DNA of 64,000 nucleotides from Sphingomonas flavalba (GCF_004796535.1 NZ_SPHY01000004.1:1-64000); one strand, 5' to 3'. Numbered from the stretch's first letter, positions 16,899 through 27,219 are shown. The notes: generated by a model from the sequence alone, not told the origin. Numbers and translations are program-made.

Positions 16899-18376
16899 TC
16901 CGGCGGCGCGGCGCGCGGCTGGCGGCGCAGGAAGCGGCCGGCGCGCGTGCCGGTGCCCTCGCCGCGCCGCCAGCTCAGCCGGCCGTTGACGAAGACCAGA
17001 TCTATGCCCCGGGCGATCGCCTGCGGCACGTCGTAAGTGGCCGTATCGGCAACCGACGTCGGGTCGAACACCGTGATATCCGCCGCCATGCCGGGGGCGA
17101 TCACCCCCCGATCGGCCAGCGCGAAGGTAGCCGCCGAAAGCCCGGTCATCCGGTGGACCGCCTGTTCGAGGGTGAACAGGCCTAGCTCGCGCGTGTAGCG
17201 CCCCAATACCCGTGGAAAGGTTCCCCACAGCCGGGGATGCGGCAGCGGATCAACCGGCAGCCCGTCGGAGCCGATCATGCAGCCGTCATGAGCGATGATC
17301 CGCCGCATGTCGTCCTCGTGGATCTGGAAATAGCTGGCGCCGCCGGGTGCCAGCCGGCGTGCCGCCGCCGGCTGGTCGCATCCCCATTCGGCGGCGATGT
17401 CGGCCAGTTGGCGCCCGGCCATTTCCGGGTGCGGTTCCGACCAGTTGATCAGGATCTCGATCTTGCCGTCGGCCAGGTCGTCGCGGATGATCGTCGACCC
17501 GGCGGTATAGGGATAGCAGTCAAGCAGCACCGGCTGCCTGATGCGGGCGGCGTCGATCAGGCCAAGCGTCTCGACCGAGCGTCCCCAATTCTGGACGCCG
17601 GCGCATTTGTGGTGGGATATGACCAGCCTTACCCGGTCCGGCCCGGCGATCTCGAACGCTTCGTCGAGCGCGGCGGCGACCTCGTTATATTCGTCGCGGA
17701 TATGGGCGGTGTAGACCGCTTCGGCCGCCGCCAGCGCCCCCATCAACCCGCGCAGCTCGGCGATGTCGGCGGCGCGGGCGGGCGAATAGAACACGCCGGA
17801 GCTGAGGCCCAGCGCGCCGTCGCGCAGCGCATCGGCCAGGAGCGCGCGCATCGCGGCGATTTCCTCGGCGCCGGCCGGGCGGTCGCGCGCCGCCATGCAG
17901 GCCAGCCTCAGCGTCGAATGGCCGATCAGCGCGCCGACATTGACCGCCGGCCGGGTGCGGTCGACCGCGGCGGCATAGTCGGCAAAACCGGGAAAGGTGA
18001 AGCGGTCGGCGTCGCCAAGCAGGTTGAACGGTTCCGGCACCGCCGCGTCGAAGCGCAGATGGGTGGCGGAAATGCCGCAATTGCCGACGATCACGCTGGT
18101 CACACCCTGGCTCAGCTTCGCCGTCATCTCCGGCGCGGCCAGGCAGGCAAGGTCGTCATGGGTGTGGACGTCGATGAAGCCGGGGGCAACGGCAAGGCCG
18201 CGCGCGTCGATCTCGCTCGGCGCGGTCATTCCGCCCAGCGCGCCGACCGCGACGATCCGGTCGCCGGCGATCGCCACGTCGGCGACGACCGGCGCGCTGC
18301 CGAGTCCGTCGACAACGGTGCCTCCGCGCAGGATGATATCAGCCGATTGCCCGTACGCCACCCGACGATCCCTCAA
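16886..18376 (-). CDS. D-aminoacylase-family amidohydrolase, candidate N-acetylglucosaminate deacetylase (496 aa)
   Basis: Metal-dependent N-acyl hydrolase of the N-acyl-D-amino-acid deacylase family. Motifs are GFIDVHTHDD (His71, His73), VIVGNCGIS (Cys100, the family's bridging ligand), YTAHIRDE and VISHHKC, the later His ligands, then IGSDGLP. It is the last gene of a five-gene operon. Its TTG start overlaps the preceding TGA (TTGA), and a GTG at 18361 is an alternative. Known members remove acyl groups from D-amino acids. With the neighbouring PLP deaminase-like enzyme, SDR, KDG kinase and aldolase, I infer that it removes the acetyl group from N-acetylglucosaminate. Confidence 0.85.
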   Translation of the reverse strand: MRDRRVAYGQSADIILRGGTVVDGLGSAPVVADVAIAGDRIVAVGALGGMTAPSEIDARGLAVAPGFIDVHTHDDLACLAAPEMTAKLSQGVTSVIVGNCGISATHLRFDAAVPEPFNLLGDADRFTFPGFADYAAAVDRTRPAVNVGALIGHSTLRLACMAARDRPAGAEEIAAMRALLADALRDGALGLSSGVFYSPARAADIAELRGLMGALAAAEAVYTAHIRDEYNEVAAALDEAFEIAGPDRVRLVISHHKCAGVQNWGRSVETLGLIDAARIRQPVLLDCYPYTAGSTIIRDDLADGKIEILINWSEPHPEMAGRQLADIAAEWGCDQPAAARRLAPGGASYFQIHEDDMRRIIAHDGCMIGSDGLPVDPLPHPRLWGTFPRVLGRYTRELGLFTLEQAVHRMTGLSAATFALADRGVIAPGMAADITVFDPTSVADTATYDVPQAIARGIDLVFVNGRLSWRRGEGTGTRAGRFLRRQPRAAPPDQSA

Positions 18377-19671
18377 AAACAGGTCCGCAGGCCGACGACG
18401 ACGGTGAAAGCATCGTCCACCTCCAGCAACAGCGGCCAGCGATCAAACGTCGTGCACGGGTGCGATATGCCGAGGATCACGACGTCGCCGACCGCGATCG
18501 CCGGCGCGCTCGGCCCCAGCCGCAGGAAGGCGTGCTGGTCGCTGAGGCTGAACACCGCGCCGTCGTCGAAGCGTTCGGGTGCGGCGTGGTGGCCGGGGCG
18601 GAACCAGCGGTCGGCCACCGGCAGGTCGATATCGAAGGACAGATCGCGCTTGCCCGCCGACAGGATTGCCAGATCCGGCTCCGGCCGGCTCAGCACCCGC
18701 GCCCACAGCTCAAGCGCTGGGGCAAGCGCCGGCGGTGCCCCGCTCGTCGCGCGCGCGCGCGCTTGGTCGTGATGGCGGGCATAGAAGCCGTGGTCGTGCG
18801 CGACGTAGCAGCCGCTGCGGATGACGACACGCGCGCCGTCCAGCCCGGACCGCGCCAGCCGGTCGACGACCATGTCGTAATAAACCGACCCGCCGGCGCT
18901 GAGGATGACGCCGCCCGCGACATCGAACAGCCCTTCGGCGGCGATCGCGCCGGCCGCCGCGCAAACGCTGTCGAGATAGCGCTCGGTCGCGGCCGGGTCG
19001 GCGCTGCCGTCGGCGGCAAGCAGCAGCCCTTCATACCCCTCGATCCCGCGCAGCGACAGGCGGTCGAGGCGGCGGACGTGCGCGGCCAGCGCCAGCGCGG
19101 CATCGATCGAGCGGACACCGCAGCGGCCGCCGGCGAAACCGATCTCGACCAACACCTGCGCCGGTCCGGCCCCGCCCGCGCGGGCGAAGGCGGCCTGCGC
19201 CTGATCGGCGCCGGCGATCGAATCGACCAGGAAGATATACTCCGCCGCCGGCCGCTCCGCCGCCATCCGCGCCAGCGCGTCAAGCTCGGCATCGCCGACC
19301 ACCTCGTTCGCGATCAGCACGCGGTCGACGCCGGTCGCATGGCATAGCGCCAATTGCTGGACGTTGGCGACGGTGATCCCCCATGCTCCCGCGTCGATCT
19401 GCCGCGCGAACAGCTCCGGGCACAGCGTCGTCTTGCCGTGCGGGGCGAGCAGCGCGCCGCGCTCGGCAAGATAGCTCTGCATCGCGGCGATATTGGCCGC
19501 GACATGCGATCGTCGCAGCACCGCCGCCGGCAACGGCACGTCCCCGCGCAGCAGGTTCCAGCCGCGCCCGGCGATGTCGGCGGCGGCGAAGCCGGCTGGC
19601 AGGCCGGGGGGCAGCCCCTTGGTTCCCGGCGGCAACGGCGCCCGGCGCAGCGGGTCGAGAGCAAGCGGCAT
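18373..19671 (-). CDS. Fold-type III PLP enzyme (D-serine dehydratase/D-threonine aldolase family), candidate glucosaminate deaminase (432 aa)
   Basis: The alanine-racemase-type N-terminal barrel carries LLAPHGKTT with PLP-binding Lys80. The C-terminal domain ends in GISHPCTTFDRW, the His-x-Cys metal site found in eukaryotic-type D-serine dehydratases. Other typical stretches are VEIGFAGGRCGVRS and RSGCYVAHDHGFY. The family eliminates ammonia from beta-hydroxy D-amino acids. D-glucosaminate is itself a 2-amino-3-hydroxy acid, so deamination to 2-keto-3-deoxygluconate would be the matching reaction in this island. Its start overlaps the SDR stop (TGATG), and a Rid protein is encoded in the same operon. 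Confidence 0.82.
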   Translation of the reverse strand: MPLALDPLRRAPLPPGTKGLPPGLPAGFAAADIAGRGWNLLRGDVPLPAAVLRRSHVAANIAAMQSYLAERGALLAPHGKTTLCPELFARQIDAGAWGITVANVQQLALCHATGVDRVLIANEVVGDAELDALARMAAERPAAEYIFLVDSIAGADQAQAAFARAGGAGPAQVLVEIGFAGGRCGVRSIDAALALAAHVRRLDRLSLRGIEGYEGLLLAADGSADPAATERYLDSVCAAAGAIAAEGLFDVAGGVILSAGGSVYYDMVVDRLARSGLDGARVVIRSGCYVAHDHGFYARHHDQARARATSGAPPALAPALELWARVLSRPEPDLAILSAGKRDLSFDIDLPVADRWFRPGHHAAPERFDDGAVFSLSDQHAFLRLGPSAPAIAVGDVVILGISHPCTTFDRWPLLLEVDDAFTVVVGLRTCF

Positions 19672-20453
19672 CAGAAGCGCTCCAGCGTCAGTTCGGCTGC
19701 CATCACCGGGTTGCCGGCGGTCAGCCCCGCGTCGACCGGCAGCACGACGCCGGTGATCATCCGCGCCGCATCGCTCGCCAGGAATTCGGCGGCGGCGGCG
19801 ATGTCGGACGGGTCGGGGAAGTCGCGCAGCGGATACCATTTGCGCAGCGCTGTGAAGATATCGGGGTTGCGTTCCGCCCGGGCGTTCCACGCCTGCGTCC
19901 GCACCGTGCCGGGGCAGATGATGTTCGCCCGGATGCCAAGCGGCCCGTATTCGACCGCCAGCGCGCGGGTATAGCTGATAAGCCCGGCCTTGGCGGCACT
20001 GTAGGCCGGGTGGCCAAGCGCGTGGAAGGCGTTGACCGAGCCGATATTGACGATGACGCCGGCACCGCGCGCGATCATCGCCGGCTTGACCGCCTCGACG
20101 CAATGGTAGGCGGCGGTGAGGTTGATATCCAGGTCTTGCCGCCACGCTTCCGGCGTCAGGTTGGCGAGCGCGGTCGCCGCCGCCGCGCCGGCATTGTTGA
20201 TCAGCACATCGACCGGGCCGTGCGCGTCGGCGAAGGCACTGACCGCCGCCGCCACCGCCGCCGCATCGAGCAGGTCGACGACGGTAGGATGGACGAGGCC
20301 GGGACGCCGGGCGGCGAGCGCGGCAAGGCCGGCCTCGTCGACGTCAAGCGCCAGCACGCGCGCGCCGCGATCGGCGAAATGGGTGCACAAACCGGTGCCG
20401 ATGCCGCCGGCCGCGCCAGTGACCAGGATATTGCGTTGCTGCGTCGATGTCAC
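19671..20453 (-). CDS. Short-chain dehydrogenase/reductase (260 aa)
   Basis: Classical SDR. It has the NAD(P) loop VTGAAGGIGTG at 11-21, Asp near residue 37 (ALDVDEAG) favouring NAD(H), NNAG near 86, a catalytic Ser in NIGSVNAF and YSAAK for the Tyr-Lys pair. The substrate is not visible from sequence. Within this operon the simplest role is C1 oxidation of GlcNAc (or a related sugar) to the aldonolactone or aldonate that the amidohydrolase and PLP enzyme then process. Translation is coupled on both sides by 3-4 base overlaps. Confidence 0.88.
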   Translation of the reverse strand: MTSTQQRNILVTGAAGGIGTGLCTHFADRGARVLALDVDEAGLAALAARRPGLVHPTVVDLLDAAAVAAAVSAFADAHGPVDVLINNAGAAAATALANLTPEAWRQDLDINLTAAYHCVEAVKPAMIARGAGVIVNIGSVNAFHALGHPAYSAAKAGLISYTRALAVEYGPLGIRANIICPGTVRTQAWNARAERNPDIFTALRKWYPLRDFPDPSDIAAAAEFLASDAARMITGVVLPVDAGLTAGNPVMAAELTLERF

Positions 20454-21622
20454 CGAGCAATCTCCCCGAAGGCCGCGACCGCACGCTCGACCCAGTCCAG
20501 GCTGGCGGTCGGCAGCAGACCGAAATTGTAGAAGGACAGGTCGCGCAGCCCCGCCCCGGTCACGCGCTCCAGCGTCGCATCAAGCTGCGCGGCGCTGGCC
20601 ATGTCCGGCGGCCCCGGCCGCAGAATCGCGCTCGGCGTCACCCCGTCCGGCAGCAGGCCCAGCACATAGCGCAGGTCGTCCGCCACCGCGTCGGGCGTCG
20701 GCTGGTAGAGCGGCAGTTCCAGCCCGTCGGTCACCGCCGCGATGGCGGCCAGATCGTGCCCTTCCCAGATCGCGGCGGCGTGCGGCCGCTGGCAGGTGGA
20801 AATCACCCTGACTGCAACCGCCGCCGGCACCGCCGCCCGGATCTCGGCGCACAAACCGGTGACGACGGTGCAGCGCCAGCCGAGATAGCGCTGGATGCAG
20901 TCGTCGGCGATCAGCGCGCGCGACCGGGCCTCGGCCGCTTCGGAGCTATCGCCCAGCGCGTCGGCCAGATGGCCGGCGACGACGTGGCGCAGCGCTTCCG
21001 CGTCGATGCCGGCGGCGCCGGCCGAGCCCACGCAATGGCGGCAGAAGCACAGGCCGAGCAGCGCCGCCGTGGCCGGCCCCACCTCCACCTGCGCGAATTC
21101 ATGGTGATAACCATGGGCGAAGGCCAGCCAACCGGGGCTTTCGAGGAGCAGCGCCTGCACGCCATAGCCGCGCGCCAGATCGGCGCAGAGCGTGACGGCA
21201 TAATGGCGCACCTCCGGGTGGGCCGGGCACAGGCTGTACGGATAGGGGTCGCCGAACGCGTTGCGCGCCACCGCGTCCGGGTGCTGCCAGCCGAGCCGGC
21301 TGTTGTGGTTCAGCACCGTCCACGCGCGGATCGGCATTATGTCGGCCGCGCACAGATCGGCCAGCGTGTCCTGCGCGACAGTGGTCGTGGCGACGCGGGG
21401 CGACAGCAGGCCGTAATCGGCGCGCGCCGGATGGAAATAGACCGTCCCGTCCTCCGGGAAATAGACGCGGGCGCGCGGATCGCGCGGCTGCACGAACTTG
21501 CCGGCATGGTAGCTGGCCGCAACCGTCAGATGGCCAAGCCCCGCATCCTGCATGTGCCGCAGCTCGTCGCGCGGCGCGTGCAGGTTCCACGGATAGGCGT
21601 AATAGCCGAAGCTTGCCGTCAT
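20450..21622 (-). CDS. Uncharacterised protein, probable TIM-barrel, with CxC-x2-C cluster (390 aa)
   Basis: I cannot name this family. The N-terminus FGYYAYPWNLHAPRDEL and repeated beta-strand/helix units resemble glycosidase-like TIM barrels. ALLLESPGWLAFAHGYHHEF (about 159-178) looks like an active-site strand with Glu and His residues. CFCRHC (near 197-202) could bind a metal or form a disulfide. ELPLYQPTPDAV and FYNFGLLP are near the C-terminus. No signal peptide is seen. It lies inside a fully overlapping operon between RidA and the SDR, so it should act in the same pathway. A lactonase, epimerase or other step on the oxidised amino sugar would be plausible but is not shown. Confidence 0.8.
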   Translation of the reverse strand: MTASFGYYAYPWNLHAPRDELRHMQDAGLGHLTVAASYHAGKFVQPRDPRARVYFPEDGTVYFHPARADYGLLSPRVATTTVAQDTLADLCAADIMPIRAWTVLNHNSRLGWQHPDAVARNAFGDPYPYSLCPAHPEVRHYAVTLCADLARGYGVQALLLESPGWLAFAHGYHHEFAQVEVGPATAALLGLCFCRHCVGSAGAAGIDAEALRHVVAGHLADALGDSSEAAEARSRALIADDCIQRYLGWRCTVVTGLCAEIRAAVPAAVAVRVISTCQRPHAAAIWEGHDLAAIAAVTDGLELPLYQPTPDAVADDLRYVLGLLPDGVTPSAILRPGPPDMASAAQLDATLERVTGAGLRDLSFYNFGLLPTASLDWVERAVAAFGEIAR

Positions 21623-22011
21623 CGGCGGCCGTCGGGCTGGTAGGCAATCGCATCCATCTCGATCTTGCCGTCGACCATCAGCGCCGACTGGACGCACGAC
21701 CGCGCCGGCGGCGCATCGCCGAAATAGCCGGCATAGACACGGTTGAACGCCTGGAAATCACGCGGATCGTCGAGCCAGACACCGACCTTGACGACATCGG
21801 CCAGCGTGCAGCCCGCTTCTTCGAGGACGGCAATGACGTTGCGCATCGTCTGGTGGGTCTGCGCGACAATGCCGCCGGGTACGATCTCGCCGTCCGCGTC
21901 AAACGCCACCTGCCCGGAAACGAATACGAAATCGCCGGCGCGGGTCGCGCGACTGAACGGCAGCGGCTGGCCGCCCGATCCGGTGCGCGTGCCGCCAATC
22001 CTCTCGATCAT
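21619..22011 (-). CDS. RidA-family imine/enamine deaminase (130 aa)
   Basis: YjgF/YER057c/UK114 family. Rid proteins hydrolyse the reactive enamine/imine released by PLP dehydratases. The family Arg is present in PPARSCVQ (about 102), and IEMDAIAY near the C-terminus replaces the usual VEIEAIA. It is the first gene of the operon that also encodes the fold-III PLP enzyme, which fits a partner role in releasing ammonia. The RpiR-like operator at 22102-22116 lies 91 bp before the start. The stop overlaps the next start (TGATG). Confidence 0.9.
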   Translation of the reverse strand: MIERIGGTRTGSGGQPLPFSRATRAGDFVFVSGQVAFDADGEIVPGGIVAQTHQTMRNVIAVLEEAGCTLADVVKVGVWLDDPRDFQAFNRVYAGYFGDAPPARSCVQSALMVDGKIEMDAIAYQPDGRR

Positions 22012-22101
22012 GCTATGCCCTGCCCCTTCCGTTGCTCTGGTCGCGGTCGCAGCGCCGACCCGGCCACTATGCGCGGCGGTGGCGGCGGTGGTCAAGCAAA
22101 A

Positions 22102-22116
22102 TGTAATTTGAGTACA
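22102..22116. promoter_or_regulatory. RpiR/HexR-like operator between the ridA operon and rpiR
   Basis: TGTAATTTGAGTACA has perfect TGTA...TACA arms and is the best of three related sites in the island (others at 11335 and 12987). It lies in the 319-bp divergent region 22012-22330. That region otherwise holds no gene, only GC-rich leader and a GTTACACCGG stretch at 22124-22133 that echoes GTTACAACGG before dgoK. The arm sequence resembles the HexR palindrome as I remember it. The divergent position suggests control of both the catabolic operon and the regulator-transporter pair. Confidence 0.55.
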
Positions 22117-22279
22117 TTCATCGTTACACCGGCAACGGTATAGCGCCATCCGCTCGTTCCACGGCGGAAATCCCCGGCACACCCCGGCGCGGCCCTGGCG
22201 CTCCGCGCAATCGCTTGTCACGACGCAGATGGGGTCGCCCCCACAAAAGGCGGTTGCGGTCGGGTTGGAAACGTGCAAA

Positions 22280-22297
22280 TGTAACAAAGCTTCTACA
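22280..22297. promoter_or_regulatory. Possible second RpiR half-site pair upstream of rpiR
   Basis: TGTAAC and TCTACA arms, six bases apart, end 33 bp before the rpiR start. The arms resemble the TGTA/TACA ends of the main operator but the spacing differs (18 bp in total), so this is only a tentative autoregulatory site. Confidence 0.2.
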
Positions 22298-22330
22298 AGA
22301 GGGGGTTGCGCGACAACCCGGAGAGAGACG

Positions 22331-23278
22331 ATGCTCGGGGATACCGTGGACAACGATCTGCTCGGCAAAATCGAGGCGGCGATACCGGGGATGAGCCGAT
22401 CGGACGTCAAGATCGCCAAGCTGCTGCTTGCCTCGCCGCACGCCTTCATCCGCTCGAGCGTCCGCGAGATCGCGTCGGAGATCGGGATCAGCGAGCCGAC
22501 CGTCGTCCGCTTCTGCCGCAATGTCGGCTGCGAGGGGTTCAAGGACCTGAAGTTCCGGATAACCCAGGAACTGGCCGTGCTGCAGGCGCAGCGCGATTCC
22601 ACCCTGCCGATGCCGGAACGGCGCCCGCCGGCGGCCGCGACCGCCGCGTCGGGCACCGGCGACGCGAAGATCGCCCCCGGCGAAGCCTATGCCGCACACT
22701 TGCATGCGCGGGCGGTGCAGGCGATCGACAGCGCGCTTGCCGAGATCGATTTCAGGCAACTGGAGCTGGCCGCCGGCATGCTCGCCCGCGCCCGCCGCGT
22801 CGCGATCTACGGTTTGGGCGGCAGTTCGGCGATCATGGCGGAGGAAATGCACAACCGCCTCTATCGGTTGGGCATCGCCTCGGTCTTCGTCGGCGAAAGC
22901 TATACCCAGCGGATGCTGGCCGCGACGCTGACGGCGGAGGACGTGGCGATGTTCGTCTCGTCGACCGGCCGGCCGCGCGCGCTGCAGGACAGCCTCGACA
23001 TCGCCCAATATTACGGCGCCCAGTCGATCGCGATCACCGACAACGACAGCCGACTTGGCCGCGATGTCGACGTCTGCCTGAAGGTCGGCCTGTCGCAATC
23101 CGGCGTCAACGAATTCCAGCCGAATCCGATGCGTTACAGCCAGTTGTTCGTCATCGACCTGCTGGCGTTCAAGGTCGCCGACACGCTGGGCGACAAGGCC
23201 CGGCAGGTGCTGCGCCAGACACGTGCCAGCGTCGCATCGCTGCACGGCATCGCGCCGCAACAACCGATCGGCGACTGA
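22331..23278 (+). CDS. RpiR/HexR-like transcriptional regulator (315 aa)
   Basis: N-terminal RpiR HTH (about 1-80): SRSDVKIAKLLLASPHAFIR followed by ISEPTVVRFCRNVGCEGFKD, the classic recognition segment. The C-terminal SIS domain (about 130-280) starts RRVAIYGLGGSSAIMAEEMH and contains SSTGRPRALQ, which binds phosphosugars. HexR, the best-known relative, senses KDPG, the very product expected from the kinase encoded here. Start ATG 22331 follows GAGAGAG. It probably represses the GH/TonB, dgoKA and ridA operons through the palindromes at 11335, 12987 and 22102. The MFS gene follows 48 bp downstream on the same strand. Confidence 0.88.
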   Translation: MLGDTVDNDLLGKIEAAIPGMSRSDVKIAKLLLASPHAFIRSSVREIASEIGISEPTVVRFCRNVGCEGFKDLKFRITQELAVLQAQRDSTLPMPERRPPAAATAASGTGDAKIAPGEAYAAHLHARAVQAIDSALAEIDFRQLELAAGMLARARRVAIYGLGGSSAIMAEEMHNRLYRLGIASVFVGESYTQRMLAATLTAEDVAMFVSSTGRPRALQDSLDIAQYYGAQSIAITDNDSRLGRDVDVCLKVGLSQSGVNEFQPNPMRYSQLFVIDLLAFKVADTLGDKARQVLRQTRASVASLHGIAPQQPIGD

Positions 23279-23326
23279 CCGGCCGGCCGCGCCGCCCGGT
23301 CGCGGGCGGCGTCATCGCAACGAAAA

Positions 23327-24641
23327 ATGGGGGTGGGGATGCGCGAAACGCCGCAGGAAATCCGTCCAGGCCGGCCCGGCGCCGCCGGCGCGCCGCAGGA
23401 CGGCATCTCGCTGAAGCTGGCGATGACGATCATCGGCGCGTTGTTCTTTGTCTTCGGCTTCGTCACCTGGCTGAACGGGCCGCTGATCACCTTCGTCAAA
23501 CTCGCCTTCACCCTGACCGATTTCGAGGCGTTCCTGGTGCCCTCGGTCTTCTACATGTCCTATTTCGTGCTCGCCCTGCCCGCCGCCTGGCTGCTCCGCC
23601 GCACCGGCATGAAGAACGGCATGGTCATTGGCCTGCTGACGATTTCGGCCGGCGCACTGCTGTTCGGGCAATTCGCCACCCACCGCTGGTTCGGCGGGGC
23701 GCTGGCCGGGCTGTTCGTCATCGGCGGCGGCCTCGCCGTGCTGCAGACCGCTGCCAACCCCTATATCGCCATCCTCGGCCCGATCGAAACCGGCGCCCGG
23801 CGGATCGCGATCATGGGCATCTGCAACAAGACGGCGGGGATGCTGGCGCCGATCGCCTTCGGCCTGCTGGTGATGCGCGGCATCGGCTCGCTGCAAGCCC
23901 GCCTCGATGCCACCGCCCCGGCGGCGCGGGCCGCGCTGCTCGACGAATTCGCGCAGAAGATCTACTGGCCCTACATCGCGATGGCGGTCGTGCTCGCGGT
24001 GCTGGCGCTGCTCGTCCACCGCTCGCCGCTGCCGACGCTGGAGGCCAAGGTCTCTGTCCCCCCAGCCGACGGCATGACGTCGATCTTTCGCCATCGCCAC
24101 CTCGTCCTCGGCGTCGTCGCGCTGTTCATGGCGATGGGGGCGGAGGTGATGGCCGGCGACGCGATCGGCACCTACGGCGCCGCCTTCGGCCTGCCGCTCG
24201 AACAGACCGCCTACTTCACCTCCTTCACCCTGGCGGCGATGTTGCTCGGCTATATCGCCGGGCTGCTCGCCATCCCGCGCTTCGTGTCGCAGGAACGCTA
24301 TCTGGCGCTGTCGGCGCTGGCCGGAATCGCCGCGGTCGCAAGCGCCTACCTGACGACCGACTACGTCTCGGTCGGCTTCGTCGCCGCGCTCGGCTTCGCC
24401 AACGCGATGATGTGGCCGGCGATCTTCACCCTCGCGGTGCGCGGGCTGGGCCACCAGACCGAAACCGGCGCGGCGATGCTGATCATGGCGATCAGCGGCG
24501 GCGCGGTGATCCCGCAACTGTTCGCCGCGCTGATCCCCCATGTCGATTTCCAGGCGGTTTTCTCTGCGATCATGCTGCTGCTTTATCTGTATATCGCCTA
24601 TTACGCGCTGCACGGCTGCCGCATCGCCGGCGCACGTCCCG

Positions 24642-24664
<23 letters not shown>
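23327..24664 (+). CDS. MFS sugar transporter, FucP/glucose-galactose/GlcNAc type (445 aa)
   Basis: Inner-membrane sugar:proton symporter with 12 predicted segments. FVFGFVTWLNGPLI at the first helix and LQTAANPYIAILGP near helix 5 are the hallmarks of the FucP/GluP/NagP group. The loop between helices 6 and 7 is long, as usual. ATG 23327 or ATG 23339 (after GGGGGTGGGG) could be the start. It probably imports the monosaccharide freed by GH20 or GH16. The last 23 bases overlap the tail of the convergent CobW gene, an unusually long 3' overlap. Confidence 0.88.
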
Positions 24665-25629
<965 letters not shown>

Positions 25630-25640
<11 letters not shown>

Positions 25641-27219
25641 GCACGACCCGGCCTTCGAAGACCGTCAGTTCGACCTTCGTGTGTTCGATCGCCGATACCG
25701 GCACCTCGAACAGGTTGCGGTCGAGCACGATGAAATCGGCCGACTTCCCGACCTCGATCGATCCGGCGACAGCCCCCAGCCCCACCGCCTGCGCGCCGGC
25801 CAGCGTCAGCATTTCCAGCGCGCGTTCCAGCGACACGGCCTCCTTGCCATGCTGCAACACCCCTTGCAGGGCCGGGAAAAGATTGGGTTCGGGCAGGAAG
25901 ATCCAGTCCGTGCCGAGCGTGATTCGGGTGCCAAGCGCTGCCAGCGACGCGAACGGATAGCCCCGTTCCCTAAAGGCGGCGAGTTCCGGCGCATCGCCCA
26001 CCCAGACCGGCGGCGACATCTCCGCGGTGACGTTCAGGTCAGCGAAGCGCTTCAGGTCGTCCGCATTGACGAAGCAGCAATGGCTGACTTCCTGGATCGT
26101 CTCGCACGCGCCGCTGGCGCGCGCATCCGCTATCGCCTGCAGCACGCGCTGGACGGCGGCGTCGCCGGTGCAATGGATCTTGGCGGTGATCCCGGCCCGG
26201 TCCCATGCCTTCAGCGCCTCCGCCAGCACTTCGCGTTCGAACAGCAGCTTGCCCGGCACCGGCATGCCGGTTTCCGGGTCGAGTTGCGCGTCGGTGAAGT
26301 GCGGGGCCAGCGGCGTGCCGTCCATGAACACCTTGACGAAATCGGTGCGGACGTTGCGGCCCGAATAGGCATGGCGCCCGGCGATCAGGCGGTCCAGCTC
26401 CTCGCTGGTCGCCATGCCGAAATGCTCTTCGCGCCAGGGAATATGCGCCGCGACCCGCATCGGCAGGCTGCCGTCCTCGTCGAACGCCTTCAGGAATTCC
26501 AGTTCCGGTCGGGTCGCGGACGCCTCCTGCGCCGACGTGACGCCGAACCGGCTGGCGGTCTTCAGCGCCCATTTCAGCGCGTCGCGATAGATATCGGGGT
26601 CGCGCTGCGGAATGACGTTGACGACTTTCCACGTCGCCCGCTCGACCAGTTCGCCGGTCGGCTCGTCGCTGCCTTCGCGGCGGACGATGCGCCCGCCGAA
26701 CGGGTCCTCGGTCGCCGCGTCGATGCCCGCCAGCTCCAGCGCGCGGCTATTGGCAAGGCCGTGATGGAGCGACCAGTCGGTGAGGAAGACCGGGCGGTCG
26801 GGGAAAGCCTCGTCCAGGAATTTCCGGTCGACGGTTCCCGGCTCGGACAGCAACTGGTTGAAATCGCCGCCGATCACCCAGTCGCCCAGCTTGCCGCCCA
26901 TGCAGCGCACGCATTCGCAGAGCTGGCCGGCGTAATCGGTCGCTTTCGCGTCCGGCGACAACCGGCATTCGTAGAGGTTCTTCAGGCCGCTGAACAGCAG
27001 GTGCGAATGAGCATCGTGGATGCCCGGCATCGCCATCCGCCCACCCAGGTCGACAACCTTCCCGCCGGCGCCCAGCGCCGCGCTGATGTCGGCGGACGAG
27101 CCGACGGCAGCGATCCGGCCGTCCCGTACCAGTATCGCCTCCGCCCAGGGTCGGGCGGCATCCACCGTGTAGATGCGCCCGTTCACATAGGCCGTCGGCA
27201 CCGGGTCGTTGTCGCTCAT
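25630..27219 (-). CDS. YtcJ-type metal-dependent amidohydrolase (529 aa)
   Basis: Composite TIM-barrel amidohydrolase of the YtcJ/amidohydrolase-3 family. PGIHDAHSHLL (about 65-75) carries the first metal HxH, and TDWSLHHGLANSRAL is typical of the family. KIHCTGDAAVQRVLQA and TLGTDWIFLPEPN give the later ligands. Natural substrates of the family are mostly unknown. Start ATG 27219 gives MSDNDPVPT; earlier in-frame codons are less likely. It lies between the truncated TonB receptor and the CobW gene on the same strand and is probably cotranscribed with both. Confidence 0.85.

Noticed and set aside
15282-17228. Long minus-strand frame opposite the TPR-sulfotransferase
   Set aside because: Composition of a mirror frame. 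The plus strand has the PAPS loop and TPR pattern, and the D-aminoacylase already accounts for the minus strand above 16886.
22012-22330. Possible riboswitch or small RNA in the ridA/rpiR spacer
   Set aside because: No recognisable riboswitch core or terminator hairpin; the only clear structure is the protein-binding-type palindrome.
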